Source: Thiobacillus denitrificans
Lineage (GTDB): Bacteria; Pseudomonadota; Gammaproteobacteria; Burkholderiales; Thiobacillaceae
NCBI GenBank assembly: GCA_020723405.1
Contig: DYIY01000005.1
Location: 62,001-126,000, forward strand
Reading direction: 5' to 3'
DNA: 64,000 bases
Shown: positions 16,065 to 24,398 of the stretch, piece after piece
Layout of the letters: each line of letters begins with the position of its first letter
How positions within the stretch are numbered: position 1 is the first letter of the stretch
The notes under the pieces: generated by a model
Database searches by the model: none
The model's input: only the letters and a program-made list of their open reading frames with translations
What the model was told of the DNA's origin: nothing
Program-made: the position numbers and the translations under genes

Positions 16065-18339
16065 TTTCAATGACACCCCACAACCTACCGATACCAGCCG
16101 CGAAATCGAACGGGAGGAGTTGCGTGCCGAATTGCTGGTTCGTCTGGAATCGGTGCTGGTCACGATGTTTCCAGCAGGCAAGAAGCGCAAGGGTAAGTTT
16201 CTGATCGGGGATGTGCTGGGCAGTCCCGGTGACAGCCTCGAGGTGGTGCTCGATGGCGAGAAAGCGGGGCTGTGGACGGATCGTGCCACGAGCGACGGTG
16301 GCGACATCTTTGCGCTGATCGCTGCCTGTATCGGAGCCAACGTCCACTCCGACTTTTCCCGTGTGCTCGGCGAGGCCGCCGATCTGCTCGGGCGCTCGCG
16401 GTCGGTGCCCATGCGCAAGGCCAAGAAAGAGGTTCCAGTCGACGACCTTGGCCCGGCCACCGCCAAATGGGATTACCACGACGCCGCTGGCAAGCTGATC
16501 GCAGTGGTGTACCGATACGACCCACCCGGCCGCAAGAAGGAGTTCCGGCCGTGGGACGCCAAGCGGCGCAAGATGGCTCCTCCCTCGCCACGCCCTCTCT
16601 ACAACCAGCCGGGAATGAAGGATGCCGCGCAGGTCGTGTTGGTCGAGGGTGAGAAATGTGCTCAGGCGCTTGTCGATGCGGGTGTCACTGCTACGACGGC
16701 TATGCACGGTGCGAACGCCCCAGTGGAGAAAACCGACTGGTCGCCCCTGGCTGGCAAGTCCGTGTTGATCTGGCCTGACCGCGACAAGCCAGGCTGGGAG
16801 TACGCGACGCAGGCGGCACAGGCCATTTTGTCAGTAGGCGCAAAGACCTGCCACATCCTGTATCCACCCGAGGAAGCAGCTGATGGATGGGATGCGGCGG
16901 ACGCCATCGTCGAGGGCTTTGACGTCGCGGCCTTTCTCGTTCATGGGCCGCGCCTGCAGATGCACGACGTCACCGTGGCCGCCGAGCCCGTGGTCAGTAG
17001 TGACGAATCGGTCTGGGGTACCGAGGACGCACTGGCCCTGGCATTCACGCGGCGCTACCACCGCGACTGGCGCTATGTTGCGACCTGGGGACGGTGGCTG
17101 GTGTGGGATGGCAATCGCTGGCGCACCGAGGACACGCTGGCCGCCACCGATCTGATCCGCAGCGTCTGCCGGCACACGGCTGTGCATGCTGACAACCCGA
17201 AAGTGGCTGCCAAGCTCGCCAGCTCAGGCACGGTCAGTGGGGTGGAACGGCTGGCACGAGCAGATCGCAGACACGCTGCCACCAGCGACGAATGGGACGC
17301 CGACCCGTGGTTGCTCAATACCCCTGGTGGCGTGGTCGACCTCAAGACAGGCCAGCAGCGCCAGCACGAACGCGCTGACCGCATCACCAAGATCACCACG
17401 GCTACGCCCGGAGGCGATTGCCCGACCTGGAGACAGTTCCTCGATGAGGTGACAGGCGGCAACAAGGAGTTGCAGGCCTATCTGCAACGAGTGGTTGGCT
17501 ATGCGCTCACCGGCTCTACCCGGGAACACGCGCTGTTTTTTCTGTACGGCACAGGTGCGAACGGCAAGTCGGTGTTCGTGAACACACTGGCCACCATCCT
17601 CGGCGACTACGCCACCAACGCACCGATGGACACTTTCATGGAAACGCGCACCGACCGGCATCCGACCGATATGGCCGGGCTGCGTGGCGCGCGCTTCGTG
17701 GCAGCCATCGAAACCGAACAGGGGCGACGCTGGGCCGAATCGAAGGTCAAGAACCTGACCGGGGGCGACAAGATTTCCGCGCGTTTCATGCGCCAGGACT
17801 TCTTCGAGTTCTTCCCGCAGTTCAAGTTGTTCGTCGCGGGTAACCACAAACCGGCCATCCGCAATATCGATGAAGCGATGAAGCGGCGGCTGCACTTGAT
17901 CCCGTTCACGATCACCGTGCCACCCGAACGCCGCGACAAGCATCTCCAGCAGAAATTGCTGGCAGAGCGTGACGGCATTCTGGCTTGGGCAGTGCAGGGC
18001 TGCCTCGACTGGCAGCGTCTTGGGCGGCTCGATCCACCGCAGCAGGTGGTGGATGCCACCGAGGAGTATTTCGAAGCCGAGGATGCACTGGGACGCTGGC
18101 TGGAGGAACGTTGTGTGCGCGAGCCCAACGCCAAGTCACTGACAGCCGAACTGTTCAACGACTGGAAACAGTGGGCCGAAGCCGCAGGCGAATTCATTGG
18201 TGCGCAACGTCGCTTCTCCGATCTGCTGATCACGCGAGGTCTGGAGAAATGGCGCAACGGGATGGGCGTGCGCGGATTTCAGGGGATCGGCCTCAAAAAC
18301 CCGCCGACTGCCGCTTACACCCCCTACGCGGACAACTAA
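16057..18339 (+). CDS. Phage primase-helicase (P4/D5 family)
   Basis: A 760-aa replication protein starting at ATG 16057 with AAGGAGG upstream; an in-frame ATG at 16048 is less well placed. The N-terminal third includes a Toprim-like segment (VLVEGEKCAQAL, then LIWPDRDKPG). The middle contains a D5_N-like region and WLLNTPGGVVDL. The helicase part has Walker A GTGANGKS at 498-505, a B-like KLFVAGNHKP region and an arginine-rich sensor RRLHLIPF. It would prime and unwind DNA at the phage origin. A repeat cluster lies directly downstream. Confidence 0.9.
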   Translation: MLDFNDTPQPTDTSREIEREELRAELLVRLESVLVTMFPAGKKRKGKFLIGDVLGSPGDSLEVVLDGEKAGLWTDRATSDGGDIFALIAACIGANVHSDFSRVLGEAADLLGRSRSVPMRKAKKEVPVDDLGPATAKWDYHDAAGKLIAVVYRYDPPGRKKEFRPWDAKRRKMAPPSPRPLYNQPGMKDAAQVVLVEGEKCAQALVDAGVTATTAMHGANAPVEKTDWSPLAGKSVLIWPDRDKPGWEYATQAAQAILSVGAKTCHILYPPEEAADGWDAADAIVEGFDVAAFLVHGPRLQMHDVTVAAEPVVSSDESVWGTEDALALAFTRRYHRDWRYVATWGRWLVWDGNRWRTEDTLAATDLIRSVCRHTAVHADNPKVAAKLASSGTVSGVERLARADRRHAATSDEWDADPWLLNTPGGVVDLKTGQQRQHERADRITKITTATPGGDCPTWRQFLDEVTGGNKELQAYLQRVVGYALTGSTREHALFFLYGTGANGKSVFVNTLATILGDYATNAPMDTFMETRTDRHPTDMAGLRGARFVAAIETEQGRRWAESKVKNLTGGDKISARFMRQDFFEFFPQFKLFVAGNHKPAIRNIDEAMKRRLHLIPFTITVPPERRDKHLQQKLLAERDGILAWAVQGCLDWQRLGRLDPPQQVVDATEEYFEAEDALGRWLEERCVREPNAKSLTAELFNDWKQWAEAAGEFIGAQRRFSDLLITRGLEKWRNGMGVRGFQGIGLKNPPTAAYTPYADN

Positions 18340-18360
18340 CCCCCTATGAAAACCATACCG

Positions 18361-18456
18361 TCTGACGCAGCTGACGCAGTTTGTCGTAACTCTTACGCGT
18401 GCGCGTGCGTGCGCGCCTCATGGAAGGTTGCGGCATCCCGTGTCAGCTGCGTCAGA
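18361..18456. repeat. Candidate replication origin: repeats and a purine-pyrimidine tract
   Basis: CTGACGCAG occurs twice in tandem (18362-18379) and once inverted (18448-18456). A 15-bp exact inverted repeat pairs 18361-18375 with 18442-18456. Between them, 18395-18416 is a 22-base strictly alternating purine-pyrimidine run that could adopt Z-DNA. It sits directly after the primase-helicase gene in a 142-bp non-coding gap. Confidence 0.5.
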
Positions 18457-18481
18457 CCGAGCGCGAAAAAGGACTGAACAC

Positions 18482-18946
18482 ATGAACACGACGATCTTGG
18501 CCCTCGACCTGGGCACGACCACTGGGTGGGCACTGCATCACCTGGACGGCAGCATCATCAGCGGCACGGAATGCTTCAAGCCGCAGCGCTTCGAGGGGGG
18601 CGGAATGCGCTTCCTCAGGTTCAAGCGTTGGCTCAACGAACTACTGTCAGCAAGCCGCTCGATCAACGCGGTGTATTTCGAAGAGGTGCGGCGACACGCC
18701 GGCGTGGATGCCGCGCACGCCTACGGCGGTTTCATGGGCCACCTCACTGCGTGGTGCGAGCACCAGAACATCCCTTATCAGGGGGTGCCGGTCGGCACGA
18801 TCAAGAAGCACGCGACCGGCAAAGGCAATGCCAGCAAGGACGAGATGATCGTCGCTGCACGGTCACGTGGCCACGATCCCAAGGACGACAACGAAGCCGA
18901 TGCCCTGGCGTTGCTGCACTGGGCCATCGAGACGCAGGAGGTGTGA
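18482..18946 (+). CDS. RuvC-like phage Holliday junction resolvase
   Basis: A 154-aa protein from ATG 18482. It carries the RNase-H-fold motif ILALDLGTTTGWAL with the first catalytic Asp. A conserved Glu follows in VYFEEVRRHAG, and the C-terminal KDDNEADALALLHW supplies the final Asp residues. Such proteins resolve recombination or replication junctions before packaging. Its place after the primase fits. Confidence 0.85.
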   Translation: MNTTILALDLGTTTGWALHHLDGSIISGTECFKPQRFEGGGMRFLRFKRWLNELLSASRSINAVYFEEVRRHAGVDAAHAYGGFMGHLTAWCEHQNIPYQGVPVGTIKKHATGKGNASKDEMIVAARSRGHDPKDDNEADALALLHWAIETQEV

Positions 18947-18947
18947 A

Positions 18948-19151
18948 GTGAAGATCCCGGCACAGCAATACCGCTGCCCTCTCGGTCGCCTGCAACCGCA
19001 GACCTCCGACCTGGAAGCCATCAAGCAAACCGGCTGGCGTGACCAGCACATCCTCGTGGTGTCCGAGGAGGACACGCGGCTGGATTTCGTCGAGCGTGAA
19101 TTCGTGCGGCAGATTGGGGAACGCCTGTACGGAGGGAAGCGTCATGGCTGA
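18948..19151 (+). CDS. Small phage protein of unknown function
   Basis: A 67-aa protein from a GTG preceded by CAGGAGG and separated by one base from the resolvase stop. It has no recognisable motif beyond a compact alpha/beta pattern (QHILVVSEEDTRLDFVEREFVR). It overlaps the following gene start by 8 bp. Part of the replication operon. Confidence 0.6.
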   Translation: MKIPAQQYRCPLGRLQPQTSDLEAIKQTGWRDQHILVVSEEDTRLDFVEREFVRQIGERLYGGKRHG

Positions 19152-19542
19152 ATGGACAATGGATGATGTGGCAGCCCGCTTTTCCGAAGCGGCAGAGACC
19201 GGACGGCGGTTGCCTCCGGTCAGAGTGCGGGGCTACTTCAATGTGTGGCCAGCGTTCGCACGCAAGGAATGGGAAGGCTTCACGGACAAGGACTACGAGT
19301 ACCGCCCGCTGCCACCAAGCCCCGATGCCATCGACCGGATGCTGGAGGCGATGCGCTGGGTGCAGTGGCTGGAGGAGGAGCAACGTCACCTCGTGTGGAT
19401 GCGTGCCAAGCAATATGAGTGGAGGGTTATCTGTCGTCGCTTTGGTTGCGAGCGGACGACGGCGTGGAGACGGTGGCAACGGGCATTGCAGATCGTTGCC
19501 GAGCGACTCAATGAGCAGACGCATCGCACGGTAGCGTTTTGA
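19144..19542 (+). CDS. DUF6362-like phage protein with a terminal HTH
   Basis: A 132-aa protein starting at ATG 19144 after GGAGG. The central part reads DAIDRMLEAMRWVQWL. The C-terminal part (KQYEWRVICRRFGCERTTAW, followed by RRWQRAL) is a helix-turn-helix resembling sigma region 4. DUF6362 proteins end early operons in many prophages and may act as late regulators in the manner of antitermination factors, but this is inference. Confidence 0.75.
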   Translation: MAEWTMDDVAARFSEAAETGRRLPPVRVRGYFNVWPAFARKEWEGFTDKDYEYRPLPPSPDAIDRMLEAMRWVQWLEEEQRHLVWMRAKQYEWRVICRRFGCERTTAWRRWQRALQIVAERLNEQTHRTVAF

Positions 19543-19764
19543 AGTGATTAGGCGTGCGCTAGCGTGACACAGATGCAGACAGCGGCAATCTGCGATTTTT
19601 AGCCCTGCAACATCTACCCCGGATTTTGGATAGCATGACAGCTATGATCTGGCGAGCGGTGTGGGCGTGAAGCCACATCGCTCTCAGTCAGGAAATTCGA
19701 TGGGTCCTTCCTGTCAAAAAGCCCATGCGGGAGGCGCGAGCGCGGCATTTCGCTAGCGTCAAAC

Positions 19765-19799
19765 TGCAAACCGAGGTTTGCAGGGTTTGCAGGTTTGCA
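19765..19799. repeat. Iteron-like GGTTTGCA cluster
   Basis: TGCAAACC (19765-19772) forms an 8-bp palindrome with GGTTTGCA (19775-19782). Two further direct copies follow at 19784-19791 and 19792-19799. Closely spaced copies of one 8-mer suggest a multimeric protein-binding site. Confidence 0.6.
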
Positions 19800-19812
19800 C
19801 CCCAGTCCTACC

Positions 19813-19836
19813 GGCCCGCCACTGCGCGGGCCTTTT
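19813..19836 (+). terminator. Rho-independent terminator ending the early transcript
   Basis: Stem GGCCCGC (19813-19819) / GCGGGCC (19826-19832) with a 6-nt loop, followed by TTTT. It separates the early operon from the methyltransferase genes. Confidence 0.7.
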
Positions 19837-19931
19837 AGTTTCTACCACAGCAGCGACCCGCGCGGCCCGTGACGGGGCTTTCTTCCTTTCACCCGTCCGG
19901 GCTGCATCTTTTTTGGAAACCCGAACTGAAC

Positions 19932-21341
19932 ATGCTCAACGTCGAGTACCGCAAGGTCGAGACGCTGATCCCCTACGCCCGGAATCCGAGGACGCACACT
20001 GACGAGCAGGTGGCCAAGATCGCCGCCAGCATCGTCGAGTACGGCTGGACGAATCCGATCCTGGTGGACGGCGAGAACGGCATCATCGCCGGCCACGGTC
20101 GGCTCGCGGCCGCGCGCAAATTGGAACTGACCGAAGTGCCGGTCATCGAACTGGCTCACCTGTCGCCCTCCCAGAAGCGCGCCTATGTGATTTCCGACAA
20201 CCGCCTCGCGCTCGACGCCGGGTGGGACGACGCAATGCTGGCGCTGGAACTGGCCGAGCTGTCCGAGGCCGGGTACGACCTCGCGCTCACCGGCTTCGAC
20301 GATGCCGAGATCGAGCGTCTGCTGGCTGACATCGAGGAAGAACCTGCCGCCGATGAAAATGGCGCGAGGGATGCGCAGTCGGACGCCGATGGGGACGGTC
20401 TCACCCCGCCGCGCATCGTCATCAGTCGCCCCGGCGACCTCTGGCAACTGGGCGAACATCGCCTGATATGCGGCAATTCATCCGAACGCGAATCCATCGC
20501 GCGCCTTATGGCGAACGAGCAAGCGGCGCTCCTCTTCACTAGTCCTCCTTATGCCAATCAACGCAACTACACCACCGGCGGTATCGCTGACTGGGATGCG
20601 CTGATGCAGGGCGTGTTCAGCGCGGCGGTTACGGCGATGCGCGAGGATGGCCAGATGCTGGTCAACCTCGGTCTCGTCCACCGCGACAACGAATGGCATC
20701 CATACTGGAATGGCTGGCTTGACTGGATGCGAGCCAATGGCTGGCGGCGCTTCGGCTGGTATGTCTGGGATCAGGGCGTCACAGTGCCGGGAGATTGGGC
20801 CGGACGGCTGGCACCGCGCCACGAGTTCATCTTCCACTTTAATCGCGAGGCCCGGAAACCCAACAAGATTGTGCCGTGCAAGACGGCAGGCACCTATTCG
20901 CACCTGGCTGCTATCAATGGCGGCGGTGGATTGCGCGGCAAGGATGGCGCACCGAACGACTGGACACACGCAGACCGGCCTATCCAGGACACCCGCATCC
21001 CAGATTCCATCATCACCGTCACCCGCCAGCGCGGGCCAATCGACGCAGATCGTGAAATCGACCATCCGGCGGTTTTCCCGCTTGGGTTGCCGAAATTCAT
21101 CATGGAGTCATTCACCAACCCGGGGGAGATTGTGTTCGAACCGTTCTCCGGTTCCGGCACGACGATCCTCGCGGGCGAGGCCTGCGGACGGAGTGTGATG
21201 GCGTCGGAACTTGCACCGGAATACGTCGATGTAGCCGTGATCCGCTGGATCAAGAACCACCCGGATATCGTGCCGGTGTTGGAGACAACCGGGCAGACCT
21301 GGGACGAAGTCAAGGCCGAGCGGCTGGGTGTCATGGCATGA
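19932..21341 (+). CDS. ParB-like domain fused to a DNA methyltransferase (first of two)
   Basis: A 469-aa protein from ATG 19932. Residues 1-95 are a ParB/Srx-like nuclease domain with NPRTH and IIAGHGRLAA. Residues about 150-455 are an amino-methyltransferase in permuted (beta) order: TSPPY near residue 202 and FSGSGTT near residue 405. The SPPY form is common in N4-cytosine enzymes, but N6-adenine activity is possible. Phages use such enzymes to modify their DNA and evade restriction. The ribosome site is weak. It overlaps the second fusion gene (ATGA). Confidence 0.88.
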   Translation: MLNVEYRKVETLIPYARNPRTHTDEQVAKIAASIVEYGWTNPILVDGENGIIAGHGRLAAARKLELTEVPVIELAHLSPSQKRAYVISDNRLALDAGWDDAMLALELAELSEAGYDLALTGFDDAEIERLLADIEEEPAADENGARDAQSDADGDGLTPPRIVISRPGDLWQLGEHRLICGNSSERESIARLMANEQAALLFTSPPYANQRNYTTGGIADWDALMQGVFSAAVTAMREDGQMLVNLGLVHRDNEWHPYWNGWLDWMRANGWRRFGWYVWDQGVTVPGDWAGRLAPRHEFIFHFNREARKPNKIVPCKTAGTYSHLAAINGGGGLRGKDGAPNDWTHADRPIQDTRIPDSIITVTRQRGPIDADREIDHPAVFPLGLPKFIMESFTNPGEIVFEPFSGSGTTILAGEACGRSVMASELAPEYVDVAVIRWIKNHPDIVPVLETTGQTWDEVKAERLGVMA

Positions 21342-22606
21342 CTATCTCCTGGCTCGCCGACAAGATCGAGCAGTGGCCGACCGACCGGCTCGTGCCCTAC
21401 GCCCGGAACGCGCGCACCCATACAGATTCACAAGTGGCACAGATCGCGGCCTCGATTGCAGAGTTCGGTTTCACCAATCCCATCCTCGCGGGCAGCGACG
21501 GCGTGATTGTCGCCGGGCACGGACGACTGGCCGCTGCCCAGAAGCTCGGCATCGAAATCGTGCCGGTGGTGGTGCTCGACCACCTGACGCCAACCCAGCG
21601 CCGGGCGCTGGTGATCGCGGACAATCGGATAGCCGAGAACGCCGGCTGGGACGAGGCGATGCTGCAAGTGGAATTGGCAGCCCTGCAGGATGACAACTTC
21701 GATCTGACCCTGACTGGTTTCGACGCCGATGCATTGGCTGATCTGCTCGCCGGCGGCGAGACGACCACCGAGGGACAGACCGACGAGGATGCAGCCCCCG
21801 AGGTTCCGGAGACGCCGGTGTCACGACCGGGTGATGTCTGGATCTGTGGCGGGCACCGGGTGCTCTGCGGCGACGCCACCGATGCCGATGCCTACGTCAC
21901 CGTGCTGGACGACGAGTTGGCCGGCATGGTGTTCACCGACCCGCCCTACAACGTGAACTACGCCAACAGTGCCAAGGACAAGATGCGCGGCAAGAACCGC
22001 GCGATCATCAACGACAATCTCGGCGAGGGCTTTTACGATTTCCTGCTGGCCGCGCTAACGCCTGCTCTGGCGCATTGCCGGGGCGGCGTCTACGTGGCGA
22101 TGTCGTCCAGCGAACTGGATACGCTGCAATCTGCCTTCCGGGCTGCCGGCGGCCACTGGTCGACGTTCATCATCTGGGCCAAGAACACGTTTACCCTCGG
22201 GCGGGCCGACTACCAGCGCCAGTACGAGCCCATCCTCTACGGCTGGCCGGAAGGTGGCGAGCGTCACTGGTGCGGCGACCGTGACCAGGGCGATGTCTGG
22301 CAGATCAAGAAACCGCAGAAGAACGATCTGCACCCGACGATGAAGCCGGTGGAACTGGTGGAGCGGGCGATTCGGAATTCTAGTCGTCCGGGCGACGTGG
22401 TGCTCGACCCGTTCGGTGGATCCGGCAGCACGCTGATTGCCGCCGAGAAGTCGGGGCGGCGGGCGCGGCTCATCGAGCTCGACCCGAAGTACGTGGATGT
22501 GATCGTGCGCCGCTGGCAGGATTTCAGCGGCGGTGAACCCACCCGGCTTGGGGATGGCGTCGCCTTCGATCAGGCGGCGAGTTCTTCTTCGACGATCTCG
22601 CAGTGA
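21338..22606 (+). CDS. ParB-like domain fused to an adenine-type DNA methyltransferase (second of two)
   Basis: A 422-aa protein. Residues 1-100 are again ParB-like (NARTHTDSQVAQIAASI, VIVAGHGRLAAAQ), clearly paralogous to the preceding gene. The methyltransferase has TDPPYNVNY near residue 201 and DPFGGSGS near residue 357, again permuted. The DPPY form points to N6-adenine or N4-cytosine methylation. The 3' end overlaps the convergent small gene by 37 bp. Confidence 0.9.
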   Translation: MTISWLADKIEQWPTDRLVPYARNARTHTDSQVAQIAASIAEFGFTNPILAGSDGVIVAGHGRLAAAQKLGIEIVPVVVLDHLTPTQRRALVIADNRIAENAGWDEAMLQVELAALQDDNFDLTLTGFDADALADLLAGGETTTEGQTDEDAAPEVPETPVSRPGDVWICGGHRVLCGDATDADAYVTVLDDELAGMVFTDPPYNVNYANSAKDKMRGKNRAIINDNLGEGFYDFLLAALTPALAHCRGGVYVAMSSSELDTLQSAFRAAGGHWSTFIIWAKNTFTLGRADYQRQYEPILYGWPEGGERHWCGDRDQGDVWQIKKPQKNDLHPTMKPVELVERAIRNSSRPGDVVLDPFGGSGSTLIAAEKSGRRARLIELDPKYVDVIVRRWQDFSGGEPTRLGDGVAFDQAASSSSTISQ

Positions 22607-22938
22607 ATCACAAAGCCCGTCAGGTAAGGCAGGCCCTTGGGGATGCCGTACTCCTTGCTGGTCTGGCGGCCAATCGTCCAGCCCATCCAGCGCGTCACTG
22701 CGGCGTCGATGGCCTGCTGGATCGCGTGGCCCCGCAGCATCTCGTTGAGGACGTCGTCGGCAAAGTGCCGCCCGTGGCGGCTGTCGAGGAAGACCCTGAC
22801 CGATTCGAGAGGCTGGCAGATGGCGTCGGAGATCGCGGTCATCGCGATCGGCCAGGCGGCTTGGGCGTCGTTGTTCATCGTGCCCCAAAAGCCCCAGGCT
22901 TCGTTCTGGGTGGCTGGGATTTGTGTGGTGGTGGTCAT
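22570..22938 (-). CDS. Small accessory protein 1 of the box-controlled cluster
   Basis: A 122-aa soluble helical protein from ATG 22938, with AAGGAG 6 bp upstream. No known motif; it contains ADDVLNEMLRGHAIQQAID and a GWTIGR segment. It is the last of four minus-strand genes, each with its own conserved upstream box. Its end overlaps the opposing methyltransferase gene. Function unknown. Confidence 0.7.
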   Translation of the reverse strand: MTTTTQIPATQNEAWGFWGTMNNDAQAAWPIAMTAISDAICQPLESVRVFLDSRHGRHFADDVLNEMLRGHAIQQAIDAAVTRWMGWTIGRQTSKEYGIPKGLPYLTGFVIHCEIVEEELAA

Positions 22939-22974
22939 CGTTTTCTCCTTCGGGTTGATCGTTGCGACACCCGT

Positions 22975-23011
22975 ATGAACGCGCTGTTCGATTGAGAAGC
23001 CAAGCGCTTTC
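22975..23011 (-). promoter_or_regulatory. Conserved upstream box, copy 1
   Basis: Minus-strand reading GCTTGGCTTC-N6-GAACAGCGCGTTCAT, ending 36 bp before the small accessory protein 1 start. The core GAAC-N5-GTTC is a dyad. TTGGCT could serve as a -35. Confidence 0.75.
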
Positions 23012-23022
23012 TGAATCATTTT

Positions 23023-23355
23023 TCAGGCTTCCACGGCGATGCCGACGTAACGTCCGTAGGCGCTGCCCGAGGGGTCGACGTACAGGGTCTTGCGATTCTC
23101 GGCCTTGACTTCGACGACGTGCCGCGTGGCGTGATCGAGGTAGCCGCCCTTGCCGGCCAGCCAGTCGCGATCCTGCAGCAGCGTGTTGGTGAAGACATCG
23201 TACTCGGCAGTGGTCAATTCGCGGGTTTCGCTGATCACCACTGGCTCCGGGCGCTCGTCGTAGGGCGTGACCGCCAGCACCTCGTGCAGGTTGACGGGCT
23301 TGCGGGTGAATCGGACACGGAGAGGGTTGGCGGGATTACTGATTTCGGTGGTCAT
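23023..23355 (-). CDS. Small accessory protein 2 of the box-controlled cluster
   Basis: A 110-aa protein from ATG 23355 with CAGGAG upstream. The pattern is beta-rich (RVRFTRKPVNLHEVL, RHVVEVKAENRKTLYVDP). A DYD- and WLAGKGGYLDHAT-containing centre shows no known catalytic motif. It has its own copy of the upstream box. Function unknown. Confidence 0.7.
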   Translation of the reverse strand: MTTEISNPANPLRVRFTRKPVNLHEVLAVTPYDERPEPVVISETRELTTAEYDVFTNTLLQDRDWLAGKGGYLDHATRHVVEVKAENRKTLYVDPSGSAYGRYVGIAVEA

Positions 23356-23388
23356 GGTAGTGCTCCTGATTGCGTTGATGACAGTCGT

Positions 23389-23425
23389 ATGAACGCGCTG
23401 TTCAATCGGGAAGCCAAGCTGTTTC
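23389..23425 (-). promoter_or_regulatory. Conserved upstream box, copy 2
   Basis: Minus-strand reading GCTTGGCTTC-N6-GAACAGCGCGTTCAT, ending 33 bp before the gene start at 23355. The ten-base left part and the fifteen-base right part are identical to copy 1. Confidence 0.75.
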
Positions 23426-23473
23426 AGTGATCGCGTTGGGGTGGCGTGGATATGCCGCTACCCCATCTCGAAT

Positions 23474-24022
23474 TCAACCGATCCGGTAGATGCGCTCGCC
23501 GCCCTCGGGCTTTTCCGAGGTGATGGTGAGCCCGAGTTTCTTCTTGAATGCGCCGGCAAAGGTGCCGCGCACCGTGTGCGCCTGCCAGCCGGTGGCCGCG
23601 CAGATCTGGCTGATGGTGGCCCCTTCAGGTCGCTGCAGCATCTGGATCACGGCGGCCTGCTTGCTGTTCTCGCGGGTGCGGGGCTTGCCCTCGACGCCGA
23701 CCTTGAGCAGCTGCTTGGCCGCGTCCTGCTTTTCTTGCGCCCAGTTGGCCTCTGCGGCCGACACGGCGGCCTCGACCTCGGGGTCGGGATGGATGGTGGC
23801 CGGCGTTGGCCGGGCGCGCCCCAGGGCGTCGTAGCCCTCGGCCGCGACGAACCAGTCGGTGCTGTCGCGGGTGATCAGGGCCTTGTTGAACAAGCCCTCC
23901 AGCACCTTGGTGCGGGCACCGCCCTTGATGTTGTCGGGGAACCATTCGATTTTGCCGCCAGTGTGCTCGATGGCGTAGGCGAGGATGGCGTGCTGGGCCG
24001 GGGTCAGTTGGATGGTGGTCAT
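23474..24022 (-). CDS. DUF3489 domain protein
   Basis: A 182-aa protein from ATG 24022, after GAAGGAG. The C-terminal part (about residues 115-182: SKQAAVIQMLQRPEGATISQ, GWQAHTVRG, AGAFKKKLGLTI) is the DUF3489 winged-helix-like domain. The N-terminal part resembles another small helical domain (LTPAQHAILAYAIEHTGGK). DUF3489 proteins are common in phages and plasmids of proteobacteria and probably bind DNA. It is the third box-controlled gene. Confidence 0.85.
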   Translation of the reverse strand: MTTIQLTPAQHAILAYAIEHTGGKIEWFPDNIKGGARTKVLEGLFNKALITRDSTDWFVAAEGYDALGRARPTPATIHPDPEVEAAVSAAEANWAQEKQDAAKQLLKVGVEGKPRTRENSKQAAVIQMLQRPEGATISQICAATGWQAHTVRGTFAGAFKKKLGLTITSEKPEGGERIYRIG

Positions 24023-24056
24023 TTGATGCTCCTTCGTGGTGGTTGATGGTGTGGTC

Positions 24057-24093
24057 ATGAACGCGCTGTTCGAGAGTGAAGCCAAGCGCTTTC
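24057..24093 (-). promoter_or_regulatory. Conserved upstream box, copy 3
   Basis: Minus-strand reading GCTTGGCTTC-N6-GAACAGCGCGTTCAT, ending 34 bp before the DUF3489 gene start. Confidence 0.75.
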
Positions 24094-24103
24094 CGCTTCT
24101 TTT

Positions 24104-24301
24104 TCAGCCCTGCTTCGCGGCCTGCCGGCCTGCCTCGTAGGCCGCCATCAGGGCGCTCTTGACGCCCCAGACGCTGACCTCGTGGAAGTCCATCCGGTCG
24201 CTGTTGCGGGTTTCCAGGGTTTCGATGAACAGGTGATCCAGCGCGATCTGCTGGAGCAGGGTTTCGAGGGCTTGGGTGACCTGGGTGGCTTGCTTGCTCA
24301 T
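24104..24301 (-). CDS. DUF6900-like small protein
   Basis: A 65-aa protein from ATG 24301 with AAGGAG upstream. It contains FIETLETRNSDRMDFHEVSV followed by AYEAGRQAA, the pattern of the DUF6900 family seen in phages and plasmids. Its role is unknown. It is the first of the four box-controlled genes and lies opposite the terminase genes. Confidence 0.75.
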   Translation of the reverse strand: MSKQATQVTQALETLLQQIALDHLFIETLETRNSDRMDFHEVSVWGVKSALMAAYEAGRQAAKQG

Positions 24302-24336
24302 GTGCGTCTCCTTGTGGCGTCGTTGATGGTGATGGC

Positions 24337-24373
24337 ATGAACGCGCTGTTCCAGAGAGAAGCCAAGCTGAATC
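24337..24373 (-). promoter_or_regulatory. Conserved upstream box, copy 4
   Basis: Minus-strand reading GCTTGGCTTC-N6-GAACAGCGCGTTCAT, ending 35 bp before the DUF6900-like start and only 25 bp upstream of the divergent terminase small subunit. Confidence 0.75.
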
Positions 24374-24398
24374 TGATCGGGGGCCGCACCAATGCTTG

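Larger units (their letters stand above)
19543..19931. other. Non-coding control region between early genes and methyltransferases
   Basis: No coding frame is convincing in this 389-bp gap. It contains a pair of CGCTAGCG palindromes (19557-19564 and 19751-19758), the GGTTTGCA repeat cluster and a terminator. It is the largest gene-free stretch of the prophage, which makes it a likely site of control signals or of cos. Confidence 0.6.

Noticed and set aside
19765-19799. CRISPR array
   Set aside because: The GGTTTGCA repeats are only 8 bp and directly adjoining, with no unique spacers and no cas genes.
22975-24373. Sigma-54 promoters in the four boxes
   Set aside because: GG and GC are not 10 bp apart as the -24/-12 elements require.
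22975-24373. LexA (SOS) operators in the four boxes
   Set aside because: GAAC-N5-GTTC differs in spacing from the Gram-positive SOS box, and the proteobacterial CTGT-N8-ACAG form is absent.
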